Shown: positions 1 through 15,200 of the stretch, piece by piece
Layout of the letters: each line of letters starts with the position of its first letter
How positions within the stretch are numbered: the first letter of the stretch is position 1
Assembly: GCF_000002995.4 (NCBI RefSeq)
Contig: NW_025062476.1
Location: forward strand, 4,707,001 to 4,771,000
Source of the DNA: Brugia malayi
Lineage: Eukaryota > Nematoda > Chromadorea > Rhabditida > Onchocercidae
Reading direction: 5' to 3'
Length of the DNA: 64,000 nt
The notes under the pieces: generated by a model
The model's input: only the letters and a program-made list of their open reading frames with translations
Database searches by the model: none
Told to the model about the DNA's origin: nothing
Translations under genes and position numbers: made by a program

Positions 1-280
1 CTGAATTTAATTCCTTACAACTATAATTTGTACCATCTGATGTACGTATCACAGATTCCTCAATTCGTTCCAAACTGTAAAATACTTTCTGTTTTTGATA
101 CTCAAAAAAAGAAAATCTAAATTTTAAACCGTACTATCTAACTACAATTTGAAAATTTTTAAAATCAAACTTTAACATTATAGTTTCATTCCATATTATA
201 GCAAAAAATGTGCAACAGCTCAAAGTCTCACTTCGTGAATATAAAATTTTTGATGATTAAATTAAATGCTGTAGAAATAC

Positions 281-3200
281 CTAGTGCAGGCCACAATATT
301 CACATCATCCTCACCATCCTGTGTACCTGAACTACTTTTGGAGATTTTAGTCAACACAGTGTCCTCCTTTTGCTTTCCTTGATCTATAAATGAATCCGTT
401 CAAAAAAGTAATTATTTAAAATTAAAAAAAAAAATTTTTTTTCCTCAAGACAAAAGTAATTATTTAAATTAATGAAAATCTTAAAAGACAAAATGAAAAT
501 AATACCGCTTAATGTACTAGTATCAGTTATAGGAGTACTGGATGTTTGTGGCTGAAGGTGATGCTTATTCTCTGGATTAGTTCCACTTTTACAGCCTTCA
601 CGATCCGGTTGCTTCCAGTAGCTGTAAAATTTGATTTTGTTTATACAAAAAGATGTTTATTTTAAGACTGTATTATTAATGGTTCCAAATTTGTATTAAA
701 TCATATAAACAATTTCAATTGATTAAGAGAAGAAATTGTAGCTTTAACTTTTTCTAACTTAACTGGAACTTAACTTAAGCAAATGATTCATCCAACTAGT
801 AAAGCTCACTAATATCAAAAAAGGAAAGTTTATTTTAGGAACAAAATATTTAAGAAACTTTTCACAAGCAGCAAAATTTCTGACTAACCTGCTTGATCGT
901 GGCCTGGAAGGTTCAGCAGCAATTGTCGGAAGTCCGGTAGCACTTGTTACCGTTGAGAATGTGATACTTGAAAGACGTGGCTTTGAAGACTAAAAATTAA
1001 CATTTGTAATTCATAAAAATGCTAAGAATCATAACTTTAATTTCTTGGCATTTTGTTTGTGTCAAAAACTTGTGAGAAAAAAAAAATTCTACCTTATTAA
1101 AAAAATATTTTCATCAAATTTCAAAAAAATCTTTTACAAATAGTTATTAAACATTAATTTGGATGGCTTTATTTTGTTGACTATAAAAATAAATAAATAA
1201 ATTCGGTATGATTGTTTATTATCAACAATGGAAAAGAGTTCAAAGATTTTTCAACTACTTATTCCAAACAACGAATATTTACGGCTTGAATAGTATGAAA
1301 AAAACACAAATGGAAATTTCAGAGATGAATGACGACAATATGAGTAATTCAATTAAACGTAAATAAATATTTGAATGAATGAATTAAGAATATTTTTCCA
1401 GAATGTTTATACTATTTGGAAAAGAAAAAAAAAATGCAAATGTTATAGTTTAAAAATGAAATTCATAAATATAAAAAAATATCACATGTGAGCAATGAAA
1501 AAAATATGTTAAATTAAAAAAAAAGTCTTTTCAGAAGTGTGATTGATAATTTAGAAGTGTAACTGATGGCTTATCACTATTTTGTGATTAAAAAAGAAAT
1601 CCTTGCTACACTCAGTGAAACTAACATCATGTTGGAGATAACTGTGACGGAAATCAATTTCATTTAAATATCAATTTGGATTACAGACAAATGCAATCGA
1701 TGGAACACATCTGTTCTGTTGTCTAATTTGTGATACACTTTGCGCTTTTGCTTAGCAGTTCTAGCAGTTTATGAGATCTTAAGCTATCTGATAACTATTT
1801 CATGTGCTGATAAAATGGGAGCACAAAGTTCGTATTAAAAGTTTATCATTAATTAATCTAGTTCAATTACTTTCACTAATGTGAAAAATGAACTAAGAAA
1901 TTGAAAGAATAAAATGGAAAAAAAAAAACCACTTGTTTTCTTGATTATTTAAACATTGATTGATATAAATGGTTGCTTGAAAAAAAAAAAAAAAGAAATG
2001 ATAAGTTTAAATAAGGTCAGTATTTCAGAATATATGTATTACAGTACAAATTCTTTTTATTATACATGATAAGTGAGTTTTATTATCAACTGATGAAGTA
2101 GAATACAATCAACTCCTAAAATTCGAAAAAAAAAAAACGTTCGCGCTATAAGCAAATTATAAAGTTAAATAAAATTAATTAATTAAACTATTAATATTAA
2201 GTAAATAACTTTTTACAATGTATATGTGAAGATAATAATATCGATCTTATTATTAGATAAAACTATTACGAATAATGCATGAAGTAAATAAAATAATTAG
2301 TTGCTCAAATACCCGAAAAGAGGTATCATTCTTTGATCTATGATAGGTTATTTCCTAAATTTGAATAAAAATCCAAACGAGAAAGTTACATTTACTCTTT
2401 TCATTACATAGTATATTTAATTAATCCTTTCTTATTTTTACGAACAGCTTAGAATCCGATCACCTATCAATATTTTCTAGAAGTAACAACAAAGATTTTA
2501 AAGTTTTTTTTTTTTTTTTTGCAACTTTTAAGAATTCTTTTAAGTTATTATAGTTGTTTCAAACGATGAGATGGGAAAAAAAAATGGCGGAACTATCAAG
2601 AAAAGTTGAAAATGCAAAACTATTACATAACAATTGACTAATGATTAGTGATTAGTGATTAATGATTAATGATTAATGACGTAATCATTTCTACAATCGT
2701 TTCTGCTAGCATCACTTTCTTCATGCTACATCAATTTCTTTTTTCCGGCCTGCTAATAAATCATATCCGGCTCTAACATTCTTACATAGAAGCATTGATT
2801 CAGGCTTTGGAGTTACTTTATCCCTCCATTAAACGGGGATTAATGCATTTATTTTTCGGATTTATTATTTACAACTCATGAACATCATTGACATCAGTCC
2901 AAATTTCGGATTCCATATGTTTGTCCTCAGCAAAGTCTACTTTGTACAACTGTTCAATATTGCCCAGTGAAACTTAAAATCAATCTATCTTGGCCAAAAA
3001 AAAAAATTATTTATCAAACAAAAGATCTGAATGAATATTTTGCACAGTGATAGGACAATTTAAACTATGAAAGATGAAAAATAAGACTTTAAAAAAATCA
3101 TTTTTCATATACAGAAAAACAAAAAAAGAAAAAACAAATTCTTGAACTTTTAAAAAAAAATTCAAAATTTTTTAGCTTTAAAAATAAACACTCCATGTTT

Positions 3201-6200
3201 TAGCTCCAATTAATTAACTAAGTAACGAAGAATGATCTAAAATCATTAAATACGTCAACTTTTGAATGATTATTTCAAATGCAATGATAATGAAGAAAAC
3301 ATTTAACATAGAGAAACGATCACAATGCAAGAGTGGAATTTTAGCAAGTTAGAAAATTTTTAGCAAGAAGCACTGCAAACAGAAACTATATGCAAGAAAT
3401 GTTATGGCACGCAAGATGCAGGCAGAATCGTGATATGCAAGATGCAAGAAGAGTGGTGGTATGCAAAATGCACGAGGCAATCGTGATGTGCTACTGCACT
3501 CAGAGAAACTCTCTCTCAACATCTCACGATTTAAAATTAATTCGTTAAATTAAAAGCAAATTACAATTAATGAATTTGTTTTAATCACTCGCAATATATC
3601 TAACTATTTCAACATTTTAAATCCTAATCAAAAGACAGGTAAAGGGCAGAGAATGGAGATTACAAAAGAGAAATGATAAAAATTATATATATATATATCG
3701 ATCTGAAAAAGTTATAGGGATGATTGCTCTCTTTCTTTTTATCATATTTTAATCCTTCTCAAAATTTCCCGTAGCTGTTGCAATGATGTCATTTCATTCC
3801 ACTTAGTCCTTTAAAAATTCAATTTTTACTGTTTTAGTTTTGCTTTTTTTTTTGTCACTCATTCATTTATTGGACTTTTTTCATATATTAATATAAATAT
3901 ATGTATTGAATATTTGAAAAAAAGTTTTTTCAATAAACTTTTCTCTTTTATGAAAGTTAACTTTAAACAGAGCTTAATGTGTCACATTCATTTCATTTCA
4001 TTTTCTCGACATTTTGTAATGAATAGAGAATGAGATAGGTGCAAATTCGCCATGAATTAATTACAGGAATGTAATGGTCAATAGTAAATGCTGTAAATAA
4101 AAGGTAAAGGTGTAATCTTTGCTTTAATACTTGTTGTTGATTTCCATTATCATAAGATAATCTCAGAAATTAAAAGAAAAAATGGATTAAAAAACTTTAT
4201 ATTTGGATATATAAAGAAATTCATAATAGTTTAAATTTCATATAGTTTGAAGTAAATTAATTAAAATATACTTCACTTAAATAATTTCTCATTCTATCAG
4301 CTAAAATTTAAGATATTGCATTTTAGATATTACATATCGTTCATCATTAACTAATAGTTCATATCCAAAATGGATTTATGTTGTAGTCAGAATAAAAATA
4401 AAGTAAAAGAACAGCGGAAAAAATAAACTAGAATATATCAGCCTTCAATTTCAGGTTTCATTTTTAAACACAAAAAATCTTAAATGAAATTCTAATTACT
4501 GAACTGAACTTAAGCTGTGATAGCTAGAGTTAATCCATCAATTGCTGAATTCTCTTCTCCAATATTTATATTTTCCATTTTTAAAAGTTTTGAAGCAAAA
4601 ATTTCCGCGCATTAATTCAAATTCATAAGCCGTAAGCTCGAGATGCATTAGTTCATAAAATATCTCTCTTTGCGGGAGCGCTTCTACAAACGAAAATGCA
4701 TTTAACTCTTTCTTACACTGTCATATCAAAAAATGGAACAGAAACAGAATAGTGATACCTAATTTTTTCAGGAAAAAATTCAGGAAAAAAACTTTTATTT
4801 GAATTAGATCAGTTGCAACTTTAGGTTTTATAAAATATGAAATATAATTCTGTCCCTCTTAGACTGCATTCTTATTTGACCGCTGTATGACCTCGCGAAC
4901 TCTTTGACAAAAAGAACATTTGATTAAAAAGGCATTTTATTTATTTTCTAGCTAAATTTTTTCTTTTTTTGAAATTTCTATGAATTTTAGCTTCAGTTCT
5001 TGTAATGATTGATTTTAGTCCATTTTAGAATTTTAGCTTAAGAAAACGATAAAAAAAATAATATTCTGTGCATAGGCAATGTCATAAAGAAAAGAATAAT
5101 AAAAAATATGAAAAAATAAGAAATAAAAAAATAACATCCAAAAAAAAAAAAAAAACAATATCTGAAAATAAAGACATAAAAGATGAAAACTCCAAGAATC
5201 GACTTCAAGTTTTTTCTTTTTTTTTTTGTTTTATTTTTGTTTTGGAAATTTGAACAGACCGGTGCATAAATGATGATAAGATGATCACAGCATGGACAGC
5301 AAGAACAGCGACAGCTCTGATCACAGTAGCGACATTCACCAATAAGCGGCATTTCGCTTGAAGCGCCTGATCTAGAATGCGCCAACTGACCGGGCCACGA
5401 GGAATAATAATCTACTCGTGGTGTCACCTCAGAACAACTTCGCATCATTGTTATCTTCTTGTCGTATAGATTATGTCGAGAATGATCCAATTGATTACTT
5501 TCATCCAGTGCTTCACTTCTGGTGATCCCTTTTGAGTTTGATGACATTTTTTGACTTACCGAAAGAATTTCAGGAAATTTAAGCGATAGAAGTTTTCGTC
5601 TAATTGTTTATTTCCAGCTGAGCAGTACTTAGAACTTCTTGAAATTTACAGTTGGAACTAAGTAAAATTTTATTTATTGGCTGAAAATTGAAATTCCACT
5701 TTAGAAATCATTAGTGCCCAATAACAATCAGCACAGTTGACAACAGAGAATCAGTGAAAGCCAAGTGGCGATTAAGCTTAGCAGCTTACTAATATGAATG
5801 AATATGCACGCCTAAATATCGGTGATACATTTATTGTTGAATTTCTTTCCTGAAGATGGTTAGACAGCGCTGAGGATCAAATTTAATGATAAACAAACCA
5901 AATAAAAATTATTAAACTTCATTATTCAATGTTTATATTTTTGTTGAATATTTCAAAATGAACCGAATAAAAATAGCTGTTAATATGAAAATAACAAAAT
6001 AATATTACTCCATTAACGATTATATTTAAGTTAATACAATAACATTTACAATAAAGTTTTAGTCTCTTGTTTATTAAGATAGATCATAACAATCTGCAAT
6101 AAATCCTGCAATATCTGTCCTTTTTATTGTCACATAAAGCTAAATTAAATTCTTAATATTATTGCTCATGGCGTTAATTACGGATAATGCAGAGGAATGA

Positions 6201-9200
6201 TTTCAAGATAAATGAACTTATATAAGCTAACAAAATATCCTGAATAAATTCTCAGGTATGCATCCATTTTGAGCATTGAAATTGAAGTTCTCTATACATT
6301 CATAAATACATATGCATATATAGGCTATATTTGTACACAACATTTCTCAAGTAGCCAGATAAACTCCTTGTTCAAATAAATTCAAAAATATGATTGCGAG
6401 AAAGACAACTAACTATTGCAAACAGAATAATAAACTTATTATTCATCAAAAGCGCTTTAAAAATTTTCTAAAAGACATATTAGTTGAACTTCCTACACTT
6501 CAAATACCTAAGGAATTATGCCAAAAGCAATAATGTTTAGCAACAATACCTTTTTGAATAACGCTATCAAAAATGGAAAATTATTATAAAGGTAATAACA
6601 TAAGTATCATTTTGCAAACAAATATCATATAGGTATTACTTTTTTTTTTTGTCATTTCATTTAAGTTATAATTGCCATGTTTTTTTTTTTTTTTCTTTTT
6701 TCTTTGCTATGTTTTCTGCACTGCAAATTGTACGTATCATTGTTGCGTGATGTAATGCAGTAGCAAATGCAATTTCAGGTAATAACAAATGAGTCTATGT
6801 GGGGAAAAAACAATAACTTAGAAAAATATATGGAAGAGCATATGTAGCAAAAGCAAAGTGACAAATAAGAACGGCAAATTATGCTTAGAAGATGAGTCTG
6901 AGATTTTTTTTTTCTTTTTTTTTGTGGTATAGAATGAAGTAAGAATTAAATGAAAGCAGAAGTTTTGAAGTTCTGACAAAAGCAACACAAGCCGACACAT
7001 TCAACTTGACCAACCAGATAATGAAATGTAGGGAGAAAAGAAAGCTGAAGGAGTGAAGAGAGAAAGAAGAAAAAGTGAAAAAGGTATGTTAGGTATTCAT
7101 TACCTCCAATAAATATTATTTGAATCAGTAAAGCCATAATTCACCGATAATGAGGACAATTATTGTGGCCTGCATATGCTTGTCTTGTCATGTGGTAATT
7201 TATTGATTGTTTACGTTCCAAAGAACACAAGAATAAATTATTAAGTAGATGATAGCTAATGATAATGATAATTGCTAAGTATTCTATCATTATTAATGTG
7301 ACAAGTTGCTAAGCGCATACATCCTATCATTAATTTAGACAGTAGCAATAATTTGATTATTTATCACTTGATACTTATTATTATTATCATTACTATAATA
7401 AATATTATTATTATTATTGATACTTATTAATATTGCTATTATTATATATTGTTATTAGTATTGTTATTGTTATATATTGTTATTATTAATTATTGTTATT
7501 ATAATAATAATAATTATTATTAAAGACACTTATTACTATTGCTATCATTATTATTATCATTATTGATATTTATTATTATTGTTATTACTATTACTATTAT
7601 TAATACCATTATTATTATTGATACTTATTATCATTATTATTAGTAGCAGTAATATTGCCATTATTATTATTTTATTATTTACTATTAATTGCTATTGTTA
7701 TTAATATTATTTACAGAAGATATTCAGGGTTATGCTAGCTTAGCGTTAAAGAATAGGTAAGTTCTTTTAATGATAAGAATGATAATAAAATGAGGAAGAT
7801 AACAAAGAAAGCTGATAAAGTATGTTGTCTACCGGATGCGGCGTGTGTAATCTTGCTGATAATTCTTCAACATTCTTCTCATCTTTCCTCTCTGCTTTTT
7901 TTATAACTGCTCTTTCTCTTTCTTATCATCTTTTTCCACTTTTCATTTCTCATCTACTTGACTAACTCTTGATGAAATCTCGAATCTCAGTCCAGACAAC
8001 TAGTGAGTGAATCATGCTAACCACAACCGACCATATCAACAGCAATATTTATTTGACTCATTTAACTTCTTTTGATTTTATCAGCTAAGATATTTAATCC
8101 ATTGCATTGAGAGTCTGTGCTTACTGCAGAAATAATTTTGATAATCCGATTTCTTCACTAAGCTGATACTTCCAGAATGGAAATCCGGCCAAGCAGAAGG
8201 ACTGATATTTCGGGAAAGTGGTCTTTAAGAGTATAAAATCTCAATAAATCCTCCTAAACAGTTCATTGCAAGAGTTAAACAGTGCGGGGCGCAAGATAGA
8301 TATTTGTTTCAGAGGTTTTTAGCAGTGGTTGTAGAGCAGCGAGTATCTTCAATGAGTGCTTTAGAATAAGTATAGTAGTTTGATATTTTATTGCTAACTT
8401 GAAGAGGTGATAAGGGAACGAGAGGATACTTTTATTGATCCTAACCAATTTGACAGATCCATAATAAATTGTTTTGATCATAACGGTTGACCTCTCCTTT
8501 TCTCCTTTTCCGCGGATTTATTTTCTGAATCTGTATAAAGAATAAGATTTCTTTATGTAAGAGAAAAGGTAAACTATAATAAATAGGTCACTTACATATT
8601 CAATGAGAAAAATGACCAATTTTATTCATTTGCAAAAATTATTTATTTTTAAGGTCAACATTTTACATCCTTCTTAGCAACAAGTTAAAAGTTTCTAAGA
8701 AATTTCTTTCTGTAAAGTCAATAATAAAACAATTTAAATAGTCATTTATGACTTATCCAATAAGATTCCTGGACTTTTTATCATTTGAGAATAGTTAAGT
8801 TGAGACAAAGGAAATTGAAAGAAACAACAAACATGAAAATATACTCTAATAATTGTAACAAGTTATTGCAATCTTTAATATTTCCTCCTTTAATCTCTCT
8901 TTTTCATTCCTTTTTACATTCCCATCTACCAAATGAATTTAAACAAGGACCATATTTCGGAAGTCCAATAATTCATTAATGTGAAATCCTTAATGAGTGC
9001 ATTTCCATTACTCAATCGTTTAATTTAATCCAGCAGATAATTTTCCTCTTCTCTCCCCACTTATTAATAATGTCCAACCCGTTATTACCTGATCACACAA
9101 TCCTTTCCAACCGCGAAATACAACACGGTATACAGCAAAGTTCCGCGTGAATAGTTTTATAAAGAGAGTTTTTCTCTTTTTTTTGTTTAAATTTATGTGC

Positions 9201-12200
9201 TCAAATGACTGCATGAGAATATCCCTTCATCATTGCACGATTTCAAAATTGAAGAAAAAAATGTAAGTGATATTAGTTAGAAATGTAAAATTATTCGTGA
9301 ATGCAGTACTGCACATTCAGTTTTATATTAATTTATATGCTAAAATGATTGCAAAAGAAAAGAATAAAAAAAAAAAAAAAAAAAAAAAAAATGATTGTCA
9401 TAAATTATTTTTTCATGAGGTGACACATTATTATCTTCCTGTATGTCTCATTTCCATTTCCATTCTATGAAATTAATTGATTCATTTATTTTAATGGATA
9501 CAAATATATATGCCATTTTATTATTTCCTATCTCAATGATATGTCATCTAAAATTTTTGGTTAGTTTACAATTCCAATCTGATAATGCAACAAAAAATTT
9601 TAATTATTATATGACCACATAAATATATACATGTAACAGTGTGCATCCATCTAAGATACAACATTTTTAATTTATCATTTTTCCTAGTGAACGATGACTT
9701 TAATGAATTGTGCTAATAAGAAGAAATAGCTTAGAATTACAATGAGGTTGGCTGTTGAAAAAAAAAAAACAAAGAATTATAAGTTGAAGAAATAAGCGAA
9801 GTGAAAAATGACTTTTGATATAAGTATTCGATGTAAGTATACGTAACATACAAGTATTCCATTACATAGCAGTTCCGTAAATTTAAATTTTGTATTTTCA
9901 AAAAATTAAAAATGATTAAGAGACTAGCCACCGTCATAATCATTACTAACACAGTTGAAATCAAGGATCATCATTACACTTAGTTAAATTTTGTTCACTG
10001 CGTAAGTTATTACAAGTTATTGCAGTTAATGGTGCCAGAACGCTTTCTTTAATAACCTGATACAACATGTAAAAATTATAAAGTTATTAATCGATGAATG
10101 ATAGATATGAAAATGAATTCTTACATAGCGAAAGATATTTTAGATTACAAAACTATACCGTAATAGTCAAATTAAATTAAAAATCATAGTAAACTTATAC
10201 AATTTTCCTACAATTATATAAAAAAGTTATGAAAGTCAAGTGAGAAGTTCATGAATTCGAAAGTATATGTAAATTTAGACAAAACTCATCATTGTCGCAT
10301 ATCTCTTTTCAAACATTTTCAAGGACACACAGCGACACAGAAGATTAATTGGAAATTGGAAATCTTTGCTGCATCCCTTGCATACAATGAGTGTGTGTTA
10401 TTCCAGTAAGATAAGAAGATTAGTGGTAGAAGTAAGTAATTGGAGATAATAAGTATAGAATGGAGTTGAAAAATTGAAATAAATAACTGAAGATAAAAGT
10501 ATAGAGAGAAAAATATACTTTTGAATATGTGCTTCAGAGAGTGTTTCGCAGAATTAATAAAATTTAAATGTTAATCGACAAAAATTTGTGTGAATATAAA
10601 TATGATGAGTTAAGCAGTTAAACATAGAATAAAATAGTAACAGTGAAAAAAAAAAAAAACACTTTGAATATGTTTGATAATGTTTGAGTCTTTCTTTCCG
10701 TCTAGCATATATTAAAAGTAAATACTTTGACCTCTGCCATATAAAAATAAATGATTCAATTGTTGATATTATGAGTCTCAGTCGAAAGAATCGTATTTAA
10801 TCATATTTTGCTTACCAGAAGTGTACTGTACTGCATGTTAATTAATCAACAAACCTTTTTCTGTCTTAGTATATTTTCAAAAATAATATTTGACCAGCTC
10901 TATTATTCAAAACATTATGGGAGAAAAGAAAATGTAAAAGACTAGTAAATTGATCTATCTGATCGGACAACCGATGATACTTAATGCTACCAGAGCCATG
11001 CAAAATCGGAATTAGTTAATATGTCGATTGTAATTATTAATAATAAGTTCCGATGAAAGGGAGAACAAAACAACGAAATCAAATAATCATTCTAAAATTT
11101 GAATAAACTTTGAATAATTTTTTGAAGAAAAGCCTACTCTTAAAAGAATTGTGAATTTTAAAATGGTGTAGCAAGTACTATAAGATAGTTTATCCATTTG
11201 TCAGAAAATGAAAATTATTATCCTAGTAAATTATTATCTAGTTTAGCAAAATCTGTTCAGATTTCAATGCAGCTATACGGATGTTTACTTGCCGTTGAAG
11301 TTTATAAACACAGAAGTAAATTGCAGTTCTTAACTTAATGACGTAAGCAAAACAACAAGTAAGGAATGAGTGTATGAATTCATTCGATATTCTCTCACCA
11401 ACTATAACTTCATTTTCTTTTTTCCTTCACAACAGAAAATGAAAACCACACAAAGCATATCTTTAGAAGAAAAAAGACAATTATTTCAAGGGAAAGTTTC
11501 CATGATGTGATTTTAATTGAAATGAGAAAATAAAAAAAAAAAGAAAGAAGAAAAGCTGAAAAAAAATAGAATAAAAAGTAAAAATAAAAAATAGAAAAGA
11601 AAAAATCGAAATTGAGTAAAAATGAAAATGAAAAAAAAAAAGCGAGATAAAAAAAGAGATCACATTTACCATTGTGAATTTTGATCTATTTTTGAATCTT
11701 TCACCAAAATATTTTACGAAAAGAAATATAAGAATAATAGCAAAAATGAATTTATCCAGTGTCAAAATTTTTTAAATTATAGATAAACGATTCATTATCT
11801 TAATATGATTAATTAAGAAATGTGATTAGTTACTGATATTTTTAAAGTTCGTAATCTAAAATATAATTTATTTTGCACAGGTTTGTCTTTTAGAATATAA
11901 CAACACTTTTTTTTCACAATTGAAAATGAAAGATTTGCAAAATTTATAATTTAAAAAAAAATTGGAAAATGATATTCAAATTTTTTAAGGGGAATAGAGT
12001 GCTGGGCTTATGAATTAAGAAGTAATACAAAATTTAGCTATTGCTAAAAAGAAAGTGTGCAATTTACCAAATATCTAAGATGACCTCTTGCATATCAAAT
12101 TTTTAAATCCCTTGAAAATAGTCCTCTTCAGGAATAACTAACCGTAGCAACGAGAAGTTGTTCACCACTGTATGGATTTTCTACAACCATTGGAAGACCA

Positions 12201-15200
12201 AAATCAAAATGCAAATTGATCGATGGCTGTAAAATTATAATGTTAACAAATGCTACAATCAATAAGAAACAACAAAACTTCGTTTCTCGTCATTTCTCGT
12301 CAAAAATTTCATTTTTTTTTTTTTTTTTTTGGAAGTTGTGGAGATGGTATCTACCAGCAAATGCATATGCAAATCGAAGTTTTGTACAGATAGCTATGTG
12401 CATAAATGTAAAAGAATATGAATAAATTATGCTTTGTTTCCATTTGAGTAGATGACCTATGAACTATGAACTATTGTTGTAAGAATTTAGGGGAGGTAAG
12501 AATTTAGGGGAAAAAGTAAAATTTAAAAAAAAATAAAAATTGCGCAACTGTTATTGTATGCAGAGATAAGCTCAGCTAAGATATTCAATGAAATGACAAA
12601 GAGAAATGTTGAAAAATTCAGGATAAATGGCATTTTTATAAGGCATACGTAAAACGGTTAATTGGCCTATATTTCCTGTTTTTATTACGATTTTAGTAGA
12701 AATTTAAAAATTTTTCAATACAAAAAACTTTGGAAGTTTGAAATAAAAGACAAACTGGTTGAGGATTTAGCAAAGTGGCTACTGCTTTCAAGCCTGAAAT
12801 AACCATTGGCGGTAAATCCTTATTAGCTAGCATTTCTGCTATAAGTCCACGAGCTTCTATCAGGTTACTTTGCAACTGAAAAAAAAAAATTTAAATAGAA
12901 TTTCACCAATTTTGCTTGTTTTTAATTTCAAGAATGTAAATATGATATATAATGTCAAATGACTGAATAGTAAGTTATTAATAAAGAAAATATAAATTAT
13001 TAGCAAATACTTTCACATTTTACTGTCACTTATTTCAAGTATTCTATTTGTGATATGTTATTATAAAAGTCATCAAAAAGATATTTCAGGATAAGAAATG
13101 AAAAGTCAAAAAGTTTTAATATATTGTGTTACTTGTTTACTATTACTAATACTTATCACAATCACACCATTATGAGAAAGTAAAAGAAGATTTCAAAGTA
13201 TCTCTATTTAAAATAAAAATAAAAGAGTAAACTGTGCAGAATAAATTTACATTCAATATTTTAAATTATTATTTTTCTTTTCTTGCAAAGAATTTATTTC
13301 ATTATTATACCAATTCCTTAATAAAATGGTTAAACTAGCTAAATTAAAAATAAAATAACCAATCTATGAATTATTTTATAAATTTTTGCAATTTCTAATT
13401 TGAAATTAATGCTCTCATGTAATAGCCATGCATAATAAATTGACAGTCCTTATATTTCTCGACGAAAGTTTCATTTCAAAAGTTCCCTTGATTCATTGTG
13501 ACCAAAATTTTGAAATTCAATAATCCATTTATTTTCATTAAAAGATTTTAATGGTTTTACAAATTTTATTAAGTGAAATTCAATTTCAAAGTAATGTGTT
13601 TAACATGCAAAGACGACAAAATTGTTTCTTTTTCTCATTACAAAAGTTTTTTTGCATATTAAATAAATTTCAGATATTAATCGTAAACATAAAAATTGTT
13701 ACTAAAATTAACATTAACTTTTTAAAGGATATCTAATTGATTATTAAGAAGGCATGATAAATAATTGTGTTTGCTATGATAAGCAGAAAATTCAATGATA
13801 ATAAGAGAATGTTCAAATTTATTGTAACTTACAGCAGCTCTGCTTGAAGCGAAAGCATTCGGACTGACCGGAAGAGAGGTTCGCCTCTGGCGCAAATTGC
13901 TTGTTTTCTCTAGGTCACTGTCGGCGATGGCGGCCAGCCTGTTGAATGCTGATGAACCAATTAAACCTGTTTGTAATTCAAATTGTACTGAAATGAAGTA
14001 CCGCATTAGTTTTTATCCTATAAATGTTTGTTGACATTAATGAATATCGAAGTTAAACAAAATTTGACTTCTTCATTTTACACATTTAAATCAGACGTAT
14101 TTTAATTGATTAATCATGTATGATTACAAATTAAATGATTGATTAATTCATACATTATTCAATTGCTTCACATCCTTAATCGCTTGAATTTTAATCAACT
14201 CACTGAGACAATAATTAATAAATCAATAATAAAATGTAGGCTGAAAATTTTAAATGAAATTTGTTTACTGCAAAATATTGCACATTTAAACAAATCTTTT
14301 TAAATGATACATCTAAAAAAGGCAGCAAAAACGAAAGGCGAATGTTTTGAGATTGAATAATTTTGCACTTAAAATGTCACTAAATCATACAGATCTACTA
14401 AGCTTACCTATATCAATACATCACATTACATTATTCTTAAAAGTTCTAAAAAATAATCATGAAAATACAGATAGGCATGAATCATGTAATGAAAATAAAT
14501 AAACCTGTCGGTATAGTAGACTGACCGAATGATACTCGGGTACAGGTGGTGGATATATTAGTTGGTGATAGATTGCCACTTCCGTCTGCTAACCGCCGAT
14601 TTCGACGAGTTTCCTAAAAAATTTATAATTAGAATTTTCGATACATGATAATAAATTAACCTGTTGTCACAATTGTTTTTTAATTGTTGACCTATGACTA
14701 TGACAGTTTGAAAATCTTAGAAAAGAAATTATTTCGGAGAATAGCAATGAATTAATCAATAAAAGTCATATTAAATATGCATTTTGTGTCGAAAGTTTTA
14801 ACTTACCAGCAAGGTTGAATAAATTTAGTCTGGAAAAAAAGCCTAATTGGAACAGCCATTTAATAAATCAATAGCTAATTTATTAAAAATGCTAAACAAA
14901 ACAGAAGGATAATAATTCTGGATAACTTTTTATATTTACTTTAAGTATTGTCTTTTCAGGTAGTTTGAAGTATTTTAATGATTGATTTGTTTTATATATA
15001 TATATATATATATATGTATTTCTAATGCTTTTATTCTTACTGATTTTTACTCTAGGTCAATTGATTTAAAAAATCCTTTATTTTTAGTTAAAGTCAAAAA
15101 AAAAAGAATTTAAGTCTATCTTTTGTTCAGTTTTTTCGATAAACATTCACGCTATTATTGAATTTGTAAGTTTAATTTAAAAAAAAAGAATAAATTGTAG

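Larger units (their letters stand above)
990..12755 (-). other. 11.8 kb intron of the PDE3 gene
   Basis: Apart from the cysteine-rich ORF at 5260-5547, I see only AT-rich sequence here. It includes a heptamer array near 2.64 kb, a degenerate 26-bp repeat near 3.4 kb, an ATT-rich microsatellite at 7.4-7.7 kb and many poly(A)/poly(T) tracts. No other reading frame looks coding. Confidence 0.6.

Noticed and set aside
11481..11765. 94-codon minus-strand frame rich in Phe and Ile
   Set aside because: This is translation of purine-rich A/G tracts on the opposite strand; low complexity, no motif and no splice context.
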